From NCBI GenBank assembly GCA_002712305.1, contig PATE01000024.1, positions 27,536 to 66,357 of the forward strand: a stretch of 38,822 nt of DNA, in the 5' to 3' direction. This document shows, in pieces, positions 15,412 through 23,788 of this stretch (positions are counted from its first letter, which is position 1; every line of letters begins with the position of its first letter). Under the pieces are notes generated by a model. The model was not told the DNA's origin and ran no database searches. It worked only from the letters and a program-made list of their open reading frames with translations. The position numbers were made by a program, and so were the translations under genes. The stretch is from Gemmatimonadota bacterium. GTDB lineage: Bacteria > Latescibacterota > UBA2968 > UBA8231.

Positions 15412-16959
15412 TCACTTTCGCCGGGCCACGACGACCTTGGGATCAAACTGCGTGATGTTGGGATAGAGGATGGGCGTGGTTTCATCGGCGCCGGACAACT
15501 CGGCAGCCAGCCGCAGTAGAGCAACCGGCACCGCGCTGTCGATGCCGGTGACATCGTCGGAATTCGAACCACTCGATGTGAACAGACCGTCAACGATGTG
15601 GGAACTCACCAATCGGCGACCCAGCGAGACCGCCGATGTGAGAAGTCGCTCGTCGCCACTGGCGGCATGCAGGTCGAGCAGGGCTTCGAGGGCACAGGCA
15701 TCATTCTGCCCACCGTGGGCGCGAGTGTCCTCCGTCTGGGTCGAGATAGACCCGAGCGTCTGGAAGTTAACAGGACCCGTATCGAGATCTCCCCAGCCCA
15801 TAGCACGTGCCACGTCGTGGGCCATCTGACCAAAGGCCTGGTTGCCCGTCACGCGGAAGGCACGTGCGTAGGACAGCAGTAGGAGCCCATTCGCCTTCAC
15901 GGGACGTAGTTTCACCGGTTGGCAGTACCCCACGTCTTCGGTGTGTTCGGGCGTCAGGAGCGTGCCATCGTTGAGCGCGGGTTGAAAGGTCCCCGTGTTG
16001 CTCTGCCAACTGTGCCGCGCCAATGCATCCAGATCACGGCAAACCAGATCGACGAAGGGTGCACCCTCGTCTCCCAGCAGCATCGCTTGATTGAGCAGGC
16101 ATACGGCGACTCGGCCATACCGGGCGCCGATCACATTGTTGGTAATCACGCTGGTTTCGTTCACATCGGCTCGTTCGCCCATCTGGCCGAGGAATGACTG
16201 CCGTACTCGGCAGGGTTCACGATGATTGAACTGATATCCTGCCAGCCCTGTGTTGGGATGACGAATCGCTTCATAACACGACAGCAGACGCAGTCCCCAA
16301 TCGAAGGGCGCACGGTCACCGGCGAGCCGGTAGGCTTCGGTGGCCGAATAGATCAGATCAGATCCGGTGTTGATAAAGGAGAGGGCGGTGTTTTCCAAGA
16401 GGGGCAGCGAATCGGTGCCGTCAAACGATTTTCCGAATCGAGTCGTCCGATCCCAGCTCTCGTACTCACCGTGACGATTGAACAGCAGCGTCGACCAGTC
16501 CCAAATGTGCGCATGCCAGAAGGCGTCGATGAACCCCGATGTGGATTCTGGGTCGATACGGTGCAGGTATTCGTAGTAGGGAAACACACATTTGAGTTCG
16601 TGATTGCCCCGCAGGATTTGATCTGTCCCCAGATCCCAGGCGGTGTGGCCACCCCAGTACCACAGATCAGATTCATCGTCTCGCAATTTCTGCAGGGCGT
16701 TACCGATCCACTCCTCCGCCACCTGCTGCCACAGTTCGGCGCCGGTGAGACGCGCCAACCCGTCGAGAGATCGAATCAAATTCTGCTGGCAGCTGAGGTC
16801 TGATACGATGGCCGATTCCCACCGCATGGGATCCCGCGATGACAGGTGATAACCGTCGGCAAGCAGTCCCGTGGCAGGCCCCCAGCGATCCCGACATCGC
16901 TCCAACGCGGTACCCGCGTGCGTGCCCACGGCGTCGACGAAGAATGTGGTGTCACTCAC
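15412..16959 (-). CDS. (alpha/alpha)6-barrel carbohydrate-active enzyme, lyase-like
   Basis: The 515-residue protein is almost entirely helical hairpins, as in (alpha/alpha)6 toroid hydrolases and polysaccharide lyases. Recognisable points are DLWYWGGHTAWDLGTDQILRGNHELK, then FIDAFWHAHIWDWSTLLFNRHGEYESW with N-R-H-G-E-Y at 161-166, which resembles the segment seen in pectate-lyase-like families, and LSFINTGSDLIYSATEAYRLAGD. The C-terminal half repeats helical motifs (NDACALEALLDLHAASGDERLL). It lacks a signal peptide. The GTG at 16959 follows a strong GGGGAGG site by about 6 bases. It lies 24 bases after ogt and 6 bases before the broken hydrolase. I infer a role in degrading uronic-acid-containing glycans; the family number and mechanism are not established from sequence. 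Confidence 0.65.
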   Translation of the reverse strand: MSDTTFFVDAVGTHAGTALERCRDRWGPATGLLADGYHLSSRDPMRWESAIVSDLSCQQNLIRSLDGLARLTGAELWQQVAEEWIGNALQKLRDDESDLWYWGGHTAWDLGTDQILRGNHELKCVFPYYEYLHRIDPESTSGFIDAFWHAHIWDWSTLLFNRHGEYESWDRTTRFGKSFDGTDSLPLLENTALSFINTGSDLIYSATEAYRLAGDRAPFDWGLRLLSCYEAIRHPNTGLAGYQFNHREPCRVRQSFLGQMGERADVNETSVITNNVIGARYGRVAVCLLNQAMLLGDEGAPFVDLVCRDLDALARHSWQSNTGTFQPALNDGTLLTPEHTEDVGYCQPVKLRPVKANGLLLLSYARAFRVTGNQAFGQMAHDVARAMGWGDLDTGPVNFQTLGSISTQTEDTRAHGGQNDACALEALLDLHAASGDERLLTSAVSLGRRLVSSHIVDGLFTSSGSNSDDVTGIDSAVPVALLRLAAELSGADETTPILYPNITQFDPKVVVARRK

Positions 16960-16983
16960 GGCAAACCTCCCCGGTAGGATGAC

Positions 16984-17466
16984 TCATCTGGTGGGACGAG
17001 CCAGGGCGCGTCGTTCGAGATCAAGCAGTTGTTGCTTGGTCTCGAGACCACCGGCAAAACCGGTGAGTCGTCCGTCTGCGCCAATCACTCGGTGACAGGG
17101 AATCACGACGGGCAGGAGATTGCGATTGTTCGCCCCGCCCACGGCTCGGGATGCGGTCGGCTTTCCAAGGGCATACGCCACCTCACCGTAGGTCATGGTA
17201 ACGCCATAGGGAATCATTCGCAGTTCGGTCCACACCTGCAACTGAAAAGGCGTCCCCTGTGGATCCAACGGCAGTTCAAACTGACGCAGGTCACCCGCGA
17301 AGTAGGCGCTCAACTGCCGCTCGACATCAAAGGGCGCGGGCTGTGGTCGTATCGCCGGATCGGGCGTGCCGTTGAACTGAATCCTGGACAGGCCCACCTC
17401 GCTCCATTGCACGAGCAACTCACCCACAGGTGAGCGAATCAGACAATGGCCCACAGGTTCATGCAT
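16984..17466 (-). CDS. ogt: Methylated-DNA--[protein]-cysteine S-methyltransferase
   Basis: The 160-residue protein repairs O6-alkylguanine and O4-alkylthymine by moving the alkyl group to its own cysteine (suicide reaction). The C-terminal domain has the helix-turn-helix entry GTPFQLQVWTELRMIPYGVTMTYGEVAYALGKPTASRAVGGANNRN and the active site P-C124-H-R-V, followed by G-x-LTGFAGGLETKQQLLDLE, all complete. The N-terminal domain (SPVGELLVQWSEVGLSRIQF) is short, as in the Ogt type without an Ada domain. The start is ATG at 17466. The gene sits inside a sugar-catabolism series, 24 bases before the lyase-like gene, and overlaps the end of the FN3 remnant, so it is probably carried along in the operon. 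I expect it to be functional. Confidence 0.95.
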   Translation of the reverse strand: MHEPVGHCLIRSPVGELLVQWSEVGLSRIQFNGTPDPAIRPQPAPFDVERQLSAYFAGDLRQFELPLDPQGTPFQLQVWTELRMIPYGVTMTYGEVAYALGKPTASRAVGGANNRNLLPVVIPCHRVIGADGRLTGFAGGLETKQQLLDLERRALARPTR

Positions 17467-17931
17467 GGATGTGCCTCATCGAGTTGATCAGGGCTTTGCC
17501 GTCGGCCGTCGGAATATAGAGGACACCCTGTTTCTGCGTCACCGAATCGGCACAAGCGTCTCGGTGGCAGTGATGATTACATCCTGCAACCGTCGGGTCG
17601 TCTGGTCGGCCGAGACCTCTCGTCGTCCTCGATATCTCGGGGGGTCCCGAAATACCGGCCTGAAATCGTGCCAAAGTCCACAAAACTGTCGGCCAATTCG
17701 TCCGTCGCCCATGTGAGAATGGCCGTCGCGTCTGCCGCCTGTACCAAGACATCGCTGATCGTCGGCAACGTCGCATCTGACTCGGCATCGGTCATGAAAC
17801 TGTCGATCGTCGTCGTGGTCGGGCCGTTGTTGCTCAGATCGGTGGACCTCGTCTGGAAGTAGTACGTCGTGCCCGCTGTCAGGTTGGTAAGGGGACCTGC
17901 ACGTCAAGGGGGCTGAACCTACGTCCACTGG
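17459..17931 (-). pseudogene. Remnant of a fibronectin type III-like secreted protein
   Basis: One frame contains NLTAGTTYYFQTRSTDLSNNGP, the E-F strand pattern of FN3 domains (x-L-x-x-x-T-x-Y-x-F-x-V/T-R), followed by LPTISDVLVQAADATAILTWATDELADSFVDFGTISG, the start of the next such domain. The segment before (near 17892-17905) and after (near 17640) changes frame, and no start codon or signal sequence precedes it. A further frame ends at 17459, overlapping ogt. The fragment is about 150 codons of what is usually a multi-domain extracellular protein. It is probably left from a deleted larger gene. It lies between the EamA transporter and ogt, with no sign of its own promoter. Confidence 0.6.
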
Positions 17932-17967
17932 GTAACCATCCAGTCGTCAGACTTTCGTCCTTTTTTC

Positions 17968-18822
17968 TCAAGCTAGGCGAAGTAGGACGAGTCCTATGGT
18001 GACGCCGCTCACACCTGCCAATTTCCATCGATCGAAGCGTTCGCCCAACCACACCACACCGGCAGCGGCCCCCACAACGATGGAACTCTCTCGTGCGGCA
18101 ACGATGTACCCGACCGGTCCCATCTGGTAGGCGAAGAGGATGATCAGATACGTCAGCATGGCGCCGATCCCGATTCCGCAGATCAGTTTCCATGACTGTC
18201 GCCAGATCCGAGACACCCTGGCGCGACCCTTTCTGAGCACCAGTGGTGCCAGCAGGACGCTGGTGAGCAGATACATGACCCAGATGTAGATGACGGCTGG
18301 TACCAGGTGTGTGCCTACCTTGTCGACAATCGAGTACAGCGGGATCGTGGCTCCTACCGCCAAGGCGAGGCCCACGCCATGCGTTCGATGGACAACCCAG
18401 GCAGGAACTGCCAGCAGCAGAATTCCCACGCAGACCGCGCCAATGCCGAAAACGCCTGTCGTCGAGATCGATTCGCCCAGAAGCACATGTGCGATCAGCG
18501 CGGTCAAGCCGATCCCTGAGCCACGTGCGATCGGGTAGATGACGGAGATCTCGCCTCGCTCATAGGCCTTTCCAAGGAGGAGGAAGTAGAGCGCGTGAAT
18601 GACACCCGTGAGCAGAATGCAAACCAGCGCCGCCGGCGTCGTCGCCCAGGGATCGACGCCGAGACTGTATCGAAGAGCAGCAAAGGGAGTGATGAACACC
18701 GTTGCAACGATCCCACCGAGCCAGAGCACAGTCAGATCGCCGCGAAGACGTCGCGTCGCCAGATTCCATCCTGCGTGGCAGAACGCGGCGAGCAGAACCA
18801 GGCCGAAGACGCTCAGCGACAC
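17968..18822 (-). CDS. EamA/DMT-family transporter
   Basis: The 284-residue protein has ten hydrophobic segments in two similar halves of five, the drug/metabolite transporter architecture. The first half opens LSVFGLVLLAAFCHAGWNLATRRLRG and contains LGKAYERGEISVIYPIARGSGIGLTAL; the second half contains ILFAYQMGPVGYIVAARESSIVVGAAAGVVWLGERFDRWKLAG, the matching conserved segment. Such proteins export or import small metabolites in the inner membrane. The GTG at 18822 is the start, 27 bases after the desulfhydrase-like gene. The gene is followed by the FN3 remnant. Its place between amino-acid and sugar enzymes suggests a small-molecule substrate of this pathway, but the direction and identity cannot be read. 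Confidence 0.9.
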   Translation of the reverse strand: MSLSVFGLVLLAAFCHAGWNLATRRLRGDLTVLWLGGIVATVFITPFAALRYSLGVDPWATTPAALVCILLTGVIHALYFLLLGKAYERGEISVIYPIARGSGIGLTALIAHVLLGESISTTGVFGIGAVCVGILLLAVPAWVVHRTHGVGLALAVGATIPLYSIVDKVGTHLVPAVIYIWVMYLLTSVLLAPLVLRKGRARVSRIWRQSWKLICGIGIGAMLTYLIILFAYQMGPVGYIVAARESSIVVGAAAGVVWLGERFDRWKLAGVSGVTIGLVLLRLA

Positions 18823-18849
18823 GGCGGCTCTTTGGTCGGAATCAGGAGG

Positions 18850-19881
18850 CTATTCGATGACGTCGGCTGCGTAGCCGAAGAGGGCCGAGTAGCCGCCCGT
18901 GTGCAGGAACACGACGGGTCCGTCGTCTTTCGTCAACTTGCCGCTGCGGATGTGGTCCATGAGGGCGGACATGGCTTTGCTGGTGTAGACGGGGTCCATC
19001 AACAACCCCTCCGTCCGGGCGACGAGGTGAATCGCTTCCAGGCCGGCCGGTGTCGGGATGCCGTACCGCTCACCCACATAGGAGTTGTCGTTGTCGAAGT
19101 CGCCCGCGCCTAGCTCGATGTCGAGGCCAGCGCGCCGGGCCCCCTGATTGGCGATCCTCGCCATCTCCTCGAACCGACCCTCCCAGCCTTCGAAGGGCGA
19201 GATGCCGCGGACCTTGGTGTCGCTTTCCACATAGCGCAATCCCAACACGATCCCCGCCTGGGTCGTGTCCAGGGCGCACAGATACAGCCAGGCCGGATCG
19301 ATACCCAAGTCTCGCGACTGTTGTACGATCTCCAGGGCCGATTCGGCGTAGGCCAGCCCGTCTAGGTCCACCGTATCGTCTTCCCGAGGTCGATAAACAT
19401 TGCGGCCTTCGCCACGCAGCCGCTCCACCGTTTCAGAGATGATCTCCTGCTGCCGTGGTCGATCGGTGTCAGACAGGACGGTCACATGGGCGCCGAACAA
19501 TCGCATGAGCAGATGATTGCCCTGCACTTCCTGATGGTCGATCGGTCGTACAGGTCTCAGAATCAGGTATAGTTCGAGGCCCAATCGGGCACAGGCTGCA
19601 GCCATTTGCCGGCAATAGTTCGATTGCACGGCGGCACCGAACACGATGACCTCGGCCCCTTTCGCCTGGGCATCAGCCATGGCGAATTCTAGCATTCGTG
19701 TCTTATTCCCCCCGAAGGCCAGTCCCGTCAGATCGTCCCGCTTGATGTAGATCTCCGGCCCACCCAGTTCATTGGAGAGACGTGGAAGATGCTCCAGAGG
19801 AGTTGGTCGGATCGAGGCCAGGCTCAGGCGAGGCAGGGACCCGATGGCTTGCTGCAGTTGGTCTTCACGTTCGCGGCTCAT
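18850..19881 (-). CDS. D-cysteine desulfhydrase / ACC deaminase family enzyme (PLP)
   Basis: The 343-residue enzyme belongs to fold type II PLP enzymes. I-K-R-D-D-L-T-G-L-A-F-G-G-N-K60-T contains the lysine that binds PLP, followed by AAVQSNYCRQMAAACARLG, the asparagine/glutamine loop that contacts the cofactor. The glycine-rich phosphate cup normally reads GTGGT; here that region reads YLCALDTTQAGIVLG, an alteration. The C-terminus has VFLHTGGYSALFGY, the conserved TGG segment. Known members release pyruvate, H2S and ammonia from D-cysteine or open aminocyclopropane carboxylate. The ATG at 19881 starts 9 bases after the Gfo/Idh gene, so they are co-transcribed. The family is clear; the replaced phosphate-cup glycines make the substrate uncertain. 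Confidence 0.85.
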   Translation of the reverse strand: MSREREDQLQQAIGSLPRLSLASIRPTPLEHLPRLSNELGGPEIYIKRDDLTGLAFGGNKTRMLEFAMADAQAKGAEVIVFGAAVQSNYCRQMAAACARLGLELYLILRPVRPIDHQEVQGNHLLMRLFGAHVTVLSDTDRPRQQEIISETVERLRGEGRNVYRPREDDTVDLDGLAYAESALEIVQQSRDLGIDPAWLYLCALDTTQAGIVLGLRYVESDTKVRGISPFEGWEGRFEEMARIANQGARRAGLDIELGAGDFDNDNSYVGERYGIPTPAGLEAIHLVARTEGLLMDPVYTSKAMSALMDHIRSGKLTKDDGPVVFLHTGGYSALFGYAADVIE

Positions 19882-19890
19882 GTTGATTCC

Positions 19891-21000
19891 CTATCGATTT
19901 CCCTGGGGCCAGCCCTTTGCGGGCAGCTTCGACAATTTGGCCTGGCGGTGGCACTCCTCCATCACGGCCATCTGAACCTTCACCTGCTGGGGAGTCACTT
20001 CGAGTTTAGCCCCATTCCGGATACAGGTATACAGGTGGTCGTAGAACTGTTTCGACATCCATCCAAACGCATTCGCCTGAGCCTTTGAGGGCGCCCAATT
20101 CTTCTCCGTAAACGCCAGCTTTTCACCACAGTAGCTGGGGCCGGGCAACGGCTTGCGCTGCAGCTTCTGCTTGGGTGCTTTCTTAGGATTGAAATATCGC
20201 CACCGCAACCCCGAGCCGCCGCCAGACAATCCGCCCTGGGTGCCGTGGACGGTGATCATATCGCCGGGATAGGCATCACAACTCGAGATCTCCAGATCGA
20301 TGACGGGTGCACCCTTCTTCTTCAACACGACCTTCACATAGTCTTCGGCATCGCCGTAGGTATTTGCCCGGTCCATGGCACAGAAGATCTCGTCGGGCTT
20401 CTTGAAGCCCTGTAGACAGACGGCCCAATCGACAAAGTGAGGTCCCGTGTTGAGCAGGTTGCCTCCCCTGTGCTCCTGCAAGGTCTGCCAGTCCCAGCGT
20501 CGCGCGAATCCATTGGCGGTGATCCGCACCTGCACGATCCGACCCAGAACACCCGAATCGATGACGTCGAGGGTTTTGCGAAACAGGGCGCGATATCTGG
20601 ACTGCTGAAAGGGGGCCAGGATGCGTCGTGCGTTGCGAGCGGCGCGAATCATCTTGTCCAGTTGGGCAACATTCCAGGCGGCCGGTTTCTCCGTCACCAC
20701 ATTATGCCCGGCTTTCAACGCATCGATCGTGACCGGTGGATGCAGGTGACTCGGCAGAGAGTTCACCACCAGATCGAGATCATCGCGGGCGAGCAGGTTG
20801 TCCACCGAGCGGTAGCTGTCGCAGCCGAATTCTTCCTCAGCGCGCCGACGGCGGTCAGCGAGCAGGTCGGCGACGGCCACGATCTTGTACTTCCGGGGGG
20901 ACTGCTCAAACCACCGTGCATGAATGCTCAGTCCACTGCGTCCCTGACCCAGGATTCCGACCCGGATGGGTCCACCAGCTTTGGCGCGTGTGGCACACAT
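19891..21000 (-). CDS. Gfo/Idh/MocA family oxidoreductase
   Basis: The 369-residue enzyme has the Rossmann start IRVGILGQGRSGLSIHARWF, the strand YKIVAVADLLADRR, NSLPSHLHPPV, and the signature E104-K-P106 (VVTEKPAAWN) whose lysine takes part in hydride transfer. The C-terminal domain holds GGNLLNTGPHFVDWAVCLQGF, with the histidine of the G-x-x-x-D/T-x-G-x-H motif. Members oxidise or reduce sugars, inositols or their derivatives with NAD(P). The ATG at 21000 is preceded by AGGAG at about 9 bases. It is the first gene of the long minus-strand series and so its leader probably holds the main promoter. The product ends in lysine-rich segments without a signal peptide, so it is cytoplasmic. The substrate is unknown. 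Confidence 0.92.
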   Translation of the reverse strand: MCATRAKAGGPIRVGILGQGRSGLSIHARWFEQSPRKYKIVAVADLLADRRRRAEEEFGCDSYRSVDNLLARDDLDLVVNSLPSHLHPPVTIDALKAGHNVVTEKPAAWNVAQLDKMIRAARNARRILAPFQQSRYRALFRKTLDVIDSGVLGRIVQVRITANGFARRWDWQTLQEHRGGNLLNTGPHFVDWAVCLQGFKKPDEIFCAMDRANTYGDAEDYVKVVLKKKGAPVIDLEISSCDAYPGDMITVHGTQGGLSGGGSGLRWRYFNPKKAPKQKLQRKPLPGPSYCGEKLAFTEKNWAPSKAQANAFGWMSKQFYDHLYTCIRNGAKLEVTPQQVKVQMAVMEECHRQAKLSKLPAKGWPQGNR

Positions 21001-21037
21001 GAAGAAGAACTCCTAGGCAGAGAGAATGGCTGTCAGT

Positions 21038-21053
21038 GGCGCTACGAAGCGCC
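21038..21053. promoter_or_regulatory. Hairpin/operator-like inverted repeat in the divergent Gfo/Idh-cupin region
   Basis: GGCGCT-ACGA-AGCGCC is a perfect 6-base inverted repeat. On the minus strand it lies between a TTGACA hexamer (21072-21067) and the Gfo/Idh start at 21000. It could be an operator or a leader hairpin. No good -10 hexamer is visible at the right distance, so the promoter itself is not proven. Confidence 0.35.
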
Positions 21054-21083
21054 GACCCCGAGCCGGTGTCAAGGTGCTCGCCT

Positions 21084-21896
21084 TTGCCATCCAAGGGGGC
21101 CACCGTACTTTATCACGCTGCCTCAGGCGCTGTTGCTCCTGCCTCCTTCGCTGCGGATCCGCCACCACTCGTGCACACCCAACTCGATCAGATTCAGGCC
21201 TCCGTCGCGACTGACCTGTTGCAGAACATCGAGGCCCAGACGCCCTGGACGGGGCTGCAACTGGTTGACCTGGTCGATGGGCAGGCGATCGGGGCAACGA
21301 GTTCCGAGGAAGTGACGCTGCTGCTGTTGCAGGGCCAGGGGGTTACAGCGACGGGTGACGGTTTGCAGGCGCCCGCAGCGGTGGTCACGGTGGCTGACTC
21401 CAGGGCCTTTACTTCCGCCGGCGCGGCACGAGTTCTGTCCGCTCGTGTCGAGATGCAGAACGAGTCGGCCGCAGCGACGCATTACGACCGGTTCGATGCG
21501 CAGCAACTGACGTGGCGCGATTCGATTCACGGAGGCAGCGGACGAATCGCAACGCGCCATCTCTGGCGCCCGGAGGACTTTGCGGGGGATGGGTGGGTCT
21601 TCGTCGACCACGCGATCCTCGGTGAAGACAGTTCCCTGGGTCACCACTACCACGGTGCGCTGGAGGAAGCCTTCGTCGTGTTGAAAGGCAAGGGTTGGAT
21701 GACGATGGGCGACAGCACCTTCGAGGTGGGACCCGGCTCGGTGACCTTCCAACCTGTGGGTGTCGGTCACGGCTTGTACAACCCCTTCGAGGAAGAGCTC
21801 GATTTCGTACGGCTCGCCGTCGGCATTCCGGGAGAGACATTCACGACCATTGATCTGGACAGCGATCTGCGGGATCGCCGACCGGGAGACGGATGA
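21084..21896 (+). CDS. Cupin-domain protein
   Basis: The C-terminal half is a well-formed cupin: SSLGHHYHGALEEAFVVLKGKGWMTMGDSTFEVGPGSVTFQPVGVGHGLYNPFEEELDFV, with G-x5-H-x-H-x4-E-x6-G (motif 1) and a second histidine in VGVGHGLYN (motif 2), giving the usual 3-His/1-Glu metal site. The N-terminal half (VHTQLDQIQASVATDLLQNIEAQTPWTGLQLVDLVDG) may be a degenerate second cupin, so the protein is probably bicupin. The start is uncertain. I prefer the TTG at 21084, which has AAGGTG about 8 bases upstream and gives MPSKGATVLYHAAS. GTG at 21066 and GTG at 21171 are alternatives, and the frame is open from 21036. It overlaps the DUF3500 start, so the two are coupled. The substrate is unknown. Confidence 0.8.
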   Translation: MPSKGATVLYHAASGAVAPASFAADPPPLVHTQLDQIQASVATDLLQNIEAQTPWTGLQLVDLVDGQAIGATSSEEVTLLLLQGQGVTATGDGLQAPAAVVTVADSRAFTSAGAARVLSARVEMQNESAAATHYDRFDAQQLTWRDSIHGGSGRIATRHLWRPEDFAGDGWVFVDHAILGEDSSLGHHYHGALEEAFVVLKGKGWMTMGDSTFEVGPGSVTFQPVGVGHGLYNPFEEELDFVRLAVGIPGETFTTIDLDSDLRDRRPGDG

Positions 21897-22873
21897 TGAA
21901 TAGCGATCGCAATCACGCAGATACGGTCAAGCGAATGACCGATGCGGCGTTGGCCCTGCTGCAATCCCTCGACGATGGACAACGAAAACAGGTTTGCCTG
22001 CCCTTCGATGGCGACGTGCGCACCGACTGGCACTATGTCCCCAGAGGCCGACCGGGATTGCCGTTGAAACAGATGGATGCCATCCAGCAACAACTGACGC
22101 GCATGCTTGTGTCAACGGGTCTGAGTGCGACGGGCCACCACACGGCGATGACGATCATGGAGTTAGAAACCGTTCTGGCCGGGATCGAGGGTGGCGGAAG
22201 GCGTTTTCCACGAGATCCCGAGCTCTACTTCGTCAGTGTTTTTGGCGATGTTGGCAGCGATCAGCCGTGGGGATGGCGCTTCGAAGGCCACCACATCTCC
22301 ATCAATCACACGATCTTCGATGGCCGTCAACTCGCCACCGCGCCGGTATTCTTTGGCAGCAATCCGGCTCAGGTACGTCACGGAGAGCGGCAAGGTCTGC
22401 GGGCCCTGGCGGCAGAGGAGGATGTGGCTCGCGATCTTCTGGCTCAACTCGATGGCGATCAACGAAGCGAAGCGATCATCTGCGCTGAGGCACCGACGGA
22501 CATTCTCACAACCAATGTGGTCAGCGTTACCGATGAAGTGCGAATCGAAGGCCTAGTGGGGCAAGACATGACCGCTGCGCAGAGGCAGACGCTCGAGGCA
22601 CTCATCCACGTCTACATCTCGCGCATGCCCGAGGCGGTGGCAGAAGCGGAGATGGGCCGGGTCAGGAACACAGATCTGACCAAAGCCTGTTTTGTCTGGG
22701 CAGGATCCACCGACCCGGGCAAGGGTCACTACTACCGTGTCCAGGGCGACTGTTTCGTCGCCGAGTATGACAATACGCAGAACGACGCCAATCATATCCA
22801 CGCTGTCTGGCGCGACCTGCAGGATGATTTTGGCCAACAAATGTTGCGCGACCACTACCGCGCAAGTCACTGA
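21893..22873 (+). CDS. DUF3500 domain protein
   Basis: The 326-residue protein matches the DUF3500 pattern as I know it: an N-terminal MTDAALALLQSLDDGQRKQVCLPF, then DWHYVPRGRPGLPLKQMDAIQQQLTRMLVSTGLSATGHHTAMTIMELE, the core FEGHHISINHTIFDGRQLATAPVFFGSNPAQV, and the signature end DCFVAEYDNTQNDANHIHAVWRDLQDDFG. The function of the family is not established; conserved histidines (FEGHHISINH, NDANHIH) suggest a metal site. The paired ATGATG at 21893/21896 overlaps the cupin stop. GGGAG at 21884-21888 fits the second ATG slightly better, so the mature start may be 21896. There is no signal peptide. Pairing with a cupin is consistent with a joint oxidative or hydrolytic step, which is inference. 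Confidence 0.9.
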   Translation: MMNSDRNHADTVKRMTDAALALLQSLDDGQRKQVCLPFDGDVRTDWHYVPRGRPGLPLKQMDAIQQQLTRMLVSTGLSATGHHTAMTIMELETVLAGIEGGGRRFPRDPELYFVSVFGDVGSDQPWGWRFEGHHISINHTIFDGRQLATAPVFFGSNPAQVRHGERQGLRALAAEEDVARDLLAQLDGDQRSEAIICAEAPTDILTTNVVSVTDEVRIEGLVGQDMTAAQRQTLEALIHVYISRMPEAVAEAEMGRVRNTDLTKACFVWAGSTDPGKGHYYRVQGDCFVAEYDNTQNDANHIHAVWRDLQDDFGQQMLRDHYRASH

Positions 22874-22930
22874 TCGTAACCCCTCGTCGTAGGAAATCCC
22901 ATCAGCCCCCAAGTGCTTCGTCATCTGGGG

Positions 22931-22962
22931 TTGACCTCAAATCGGTCGCCAACCCTTACACT
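22931..22962 (+). promoter_or_regulatory. Possible promoter upstream of the FKBP gene
   Basis: TTGACC at 22931-22936 and TACACT at 22957-22962 resemble -35 and -10 hexamers, but the 20-base spacer is longer than ideal. The leader would be about 100 bases to the ATG at 23068. The same TACACT hexamer appears in the better candidate in front of the NfeD gene. Confidence 0.35.
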
Positions 22963-23067
22963 TGAAGGTCCCGTCTTACGAGCAACCATCTTGCCCTTAC
23001 AATCACGCCTCCTGCGCCTGGACTGGCTAGGTGCATCGCTGGAGGCCATCTCAAATCAGGAGACAGT

Positions 23068-23775
23068 ATGACCGCTTCCCGTTCCCGCAGTATTCGTCGG
23101 CTGACGCTGGCCCTGGTGCTGGCCTGTGCCGCGTGGTCCTGCGGCGCGTCCGATTCATCGTCCTCATCTGCACAAGTGACGGTGACGACGGCGCAGGACA
23201 GCACCCTGTACGCCATCGGGCACGGCATGGTTCAGCAGTTCCGCATGCAAGGCATGTTCAACGAACAAGAGGCCGCCATCATCGCTCTCGGTTTTACCGA
23301 TGCCATCTCTGGCATCGAATACGACCTGGTCGACCAGATGCAGAAGATGAACGAGCTGATGGTGGCTCGAAATGAGAAAGTGCAGGAGGCGAAGAAGGCC
23401 GAAGCGGAGGTGTTCCTCGCCGCCGAGGCGCAGGTCGAGGGCGCCCAGCGCACCGCCTCGGGGCTCGTGTACCAGGAGGTGGTCGCCGGTACGGGACCCA
23501 ACCCCACGGTCCAGGATTCGATCACCGTCCACTATCATGGCACGCTCGAGGACGGAACGGTCTTCGACAGTTCGGTTGAACGGGACGAGCCCATCAAGTT
23601 CGCTCTTGGGCAGGTGATCCCCGGCTGGCAGGAGGGCTTGCAGATGATGAAGGAAGGTGGGAAGGCGAGGCTGGTCATTCCCGGTGATCTGGCCTACGGC
23701 CCTCGTGGCCAGGGCACGATTCCGCCAAATGCCACACTCGTATTTGAGGTCGAGCTGATCACCATTCACCGTTAG
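23068..23775 (+). CDS. FKBP-type peptidyl-prolyl isomerase, lipoprotein
   Basis: The 235-residue protein resembles FkpA/Mip. It has a lipoprotein-type signal ([17 protein letters not shown], cysteine 20 or 25), a serine-rich linker, and an N-terminal helical domain ([38 protein letters not shown], then a long coil rich in K/E/A) that mediates dimerisation in relatives. The C-terminal FKBP domain has [80 protein letters not shown], which retains the conserved aromatic and Y-G-x-x-G residues. It speeds proline isomerisation of proteins outside the inner membrane. AGGAG stands a few bases before the ATG at 23068. The sugar isomerase follows after 13 bases. This is a complete, typical gene. Confidence 0.93.
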   Translation: MTASRSRSIRRLTLALVLACAAWSCGASDSSSSSAQVTVTTAQDSTLYAIGHGMVQQFRMQGMFNEQEAAIIALGFTDAISGIEYDLVDQMQKMNELMVARNEKVQEAKKAEAEVFLAAEAQVEGAQRTASGLVYQEVVAGTGPNPTVQDSITVHYHGTLEDGTVFDSSVERDEPIKFALGQVIPGWQEGLQMMKEGGKARLVIPGDLAYGPRGQGTIPPNATLVFEVELITIHR

Positions 23776-23788
23776 AAGGAGTTATTCC

